This document shows, piece after piece, positions 5,386 through 6,640 of a DNA stretch of 6,640 nucleotides. The notes under the pieces were generated by a model, which worked only from the letters and a program-made list of their open reading frames with translations, did not search any database and was not told where the DNA came from. Position 1 is the first letter of the stretch, and every line of letters starts with the position of its first letter. Source of the stretch: Streptosporangiaceae bacterium (GTDB lineage: Bacteria > Actinomycetota > Actinomycetes > Streptosporangiales > Streptosporangiaceae); the NCBI GenBank assembly GCA_030039095.1, contig JASHQP010000351.1, positions 1 to 6,640 on the forward strand, written 5' to 3'. Position numbers and translations under genes: made by a program.

Positions 5386-6640
5386 ATGGACGGCCAGAGG
5401 GACGCCAGATCGCTCTGGACCGGCGAGAATGTGTGGATGAGCTGGGTAAGCGCGGTGAGCAGGGTGAGCCTGGCAGGTGACGGGCGGAGCCGGCGGGCGG
5501 GCGAGCGGAGGATGGCCGGGGCCCGCTTCCAGCCTTTCCTGGCCAGCGCGGCCCTGGCCGGATTCGCGATCGTGGAGGCGCTGACCAGCGCTACGGCCAG
5601 GTCGATGTCGGCGAGCCCGGGGCGAGCGATGATCCTGCTCGTCCTGGCAGCGGTCGCCGTGCTCACGACGCTGCCGCTCGGAACGCTATGGACGCACCCG
5701 GCCGCTGCGGCCGTGGCGGTCGCGACGGCGAACATGCTGTCGCTCCTCGGGTTCCGGACGCTGACGGTGCCCGGGGTGGTCGCGCTGCTGGTCGCGCTGT
5801 ACCGGCTGGGCCACAGCGGGTCACGGGCCCTGCCCGCAGTCCTTGTCTTGCCGTTCCTGATAGCGGTGCTGTCGCTCGCCGCCAACCCCACGCCCACGCA
5901 CGGCCTGCTCAGCGACTTCTACCTGCGGGCCCTGACGATTCTGGCCGCCTCGCTGGGACCCCTCGCCGCCTGGGCCGGGGCCGCCCGGCGGTCACGCACC
6001 GAGGCCGTGCAGCACAGCGCGACCCAGCAGGAGATCGCGGGCACGCTTCTCGAGCACACCGCGCGCGGGGAGCGGGCCCGGATCTCGCGCGAGCTGCACG
6101 ACGTGGTCGCCCACCACATCTCCATGATCGCCGTGCAGGCCGAGACGGCCCGGCTGGCCACGCCGGGCATGCCCGCCGCCGGGGCGCAGCGGCTGTCCGC
6201 GATCGGCGACACGGCCCGCTCGGCGCTGACCGAGATGCGGCGGCTGCTCGGGGTGCTGCGCGAGGACACCGAGACCGTCGCGGCCGACCGCAAGCCACAG
6301 CCCGGCCTCCAGCAGCTCAACGAGCTGCTGGACGACGCCAGGGAGGCCGCGGGCACCGGCGCCAGGCTCATCGTCCGCGGCGCCCTGACCGCGCTGGATC
6401 CCGGGGTCGAGCTGGCCGCGTACCGCATCGTCCAGGAGGCGCTCACGAACGCCCGGCGGCATGCTCCCGGTGCGGCCGTCGACGTCGAACTGCACTACGC
6501 GGGCGAGGAGCTCCGGCTGCGGATCAGGGACAACGGACCCGGCCCGCCGCCCGCGCCGACCGCCTCGGGCACCGAGCACGGCCACGGCCTGCTCGGCATG
6601 CGCGAACGGGCCACCGCCGTCGGCGGCGAGCTGCGCACCG
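5386..6640 (+). CDS. Sensor histidine kinase, NarL/DesK type (HisKA_3 + HATPase), 3' end outside window
   Basis: An open frame runs from after a stop at 5263-5265 to the window end. ATG 5386 is chosen for its GGGGGA seven bases upstream; ATG 5437 and ATG 5512 are in-frame alternatives, the last giving a start directly before helix 1. Numbered from 5386 (418 residues seen), six hydrophobic segments lie near 51-67, 82-103, 105-122, 127-140, 147-165 and 180-200. A coiled linker precedes the phospho-acceptor motif ARISRELHDVVAHHISMIAV with His238, typical of HisKA_3. The ATPase domain shows the N-box YRIVQEALTNARRHA (Asn355), G1 RIRDNGPG (Asp382) and G2 GHGLLGMRERA near the end; the last part is cut off. 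This class phosphorylates a LuxR-type response regulator, usually encoded just downstream, outside this window. It is divergent from the ABC operon with about 114 bases between starts, which suggests it controls or senses for that transporter. The signal is unknown; there is no large outside domain, so sensing is probably within the membrane. Confidence 0.93.
   Translation, partial: MDGQRDARSLWTGENVWMSWVSAVSRVSLAGDGRSRRAGERRMAGARFQPFLASAALAGFAIVEALTSATARSMSASPGRAMILLVLAAVAVLTTLPLGTLWTHPAAAAVAVATANMLSLLGFRTLTVPGVVALLVALYRLGHSGSRALPAVLVLPFLIAVLSLAANPTPTHGLLSDFYLRALTILAASLGPLAAWAGAARRSRTEAVQHSATQQEIAGTLLEHTARGERARISRELHDVVAHHISMIAVQAETARLATPGMPAAGAQRLSAIGDTARSALTEMRRLLGVLREDTETVAADRKPQPGLQQLNELLDDAREAAGTGARLIVRGALTALDPGVELAAYRIVQEALTNARRHAPGAAVDVELHYAGEELRLRIRDNGPGPPPAPTASGTEHGHGLLGMRERATAVGGELRT

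Noticed and set aside
5202..5897. A 231-codon minus-strand frame opposite the kinase start.
   Set aside because: It runs antisense through the kinase membrane region and overlaps the ATPase start. Its product shows no recognisable domain, while the plus-strand frame has all kinase motifs.
5919..6585. Several minus-strand frames (5909-6298, 5919-6446, 5992-6585).
   Set aside because: All are antisense to the HisKA_3 and HATPase region, which has clear H, N, G1 and G2 motifs on the plus strand.
1..6640. CRISPR array, tRNA or rRNA genes, insertion sequence, phage genes.
   Set aside because: No regular short repeats with spacers, no cloverleaf or rRNA-like stretches and no transposase or integrase motifs were seen. 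The only long repeat is the 157-bp junction duplication.

Overview
The window is very GC-rich DNA with strong G/C preference at third codon positions, GTG as well as ATG starts, and four-base stop/start overlaps between genes. This fits a high-GC actinobacterium. The protein styles (BcrA/CcmA-like ABC modules, a NarL/DesK-type histidine kinase, an actinobacterial Cys4 protein) suggest a Streptomyces- or Streptosporangiales-like genome, but the genus cannot be fixed from the sequence.

Layout. (1) Positions 1-352, minus strand: the first 117 codons of a gene cut by the window edge. It starts with a CxxC...CxxxC metal-ribbon-like motif. A good -10 box and three copies of a TTACGTGC half-site lie upstream. 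(2) Positions 430-463: a hairpin plus T-run terminator that ends the operon to its right. (3) Positions 464-5271, minus strand: a tightly packed operon read right to left. Its order is ABC ATPase (325 aa), a large ABC-2 permease (538 aa) with a ~270-residue outside domain resembling a concanavalin/DUF1349-type beta-sandwich, a small ABC-2 permease (267 aa), a 47-codon remnant of a second large permease, and a polytopic membrane protein (426 aa). Every junction is a four-base ATGA or GTGA overlap, so translation is probably coupled along the whole message. (4) Positions 5272-5385: the divergent intergenic region, with a possible leaderless promoter for the operon and a 16-bp perfect palindrome. 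(5) From about 5386 to the end, plus strand: a sensor histidine kinase with six membrane segments, a HisKA_3 phospho-acceptor region and a HATPase domain, cut by the window edge.

How they may work together. The ATPase should power a heteromeric permease pair. The divergent kinase is placed like the sensors that control export or cell-envelope-stress transporters, and its response regulator would be expected just beyond the window. The substrate cannot be told. The lectin-like outer domain suggests contact with a glycan or other envelope component, but this is inference.

The most unusual feature is a 157-bp diverged direct repeat (1726-1882 and 2666-2822, about 82% identical by hand count, no gaps). 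One copy is the real junction of the two permease genes. The other sits just before the membrane-protein gene and supplies its ribosome binding site, start codon and first few codons. It looks like the scar of a permease-pair duplication whose second copy was mostly lost.
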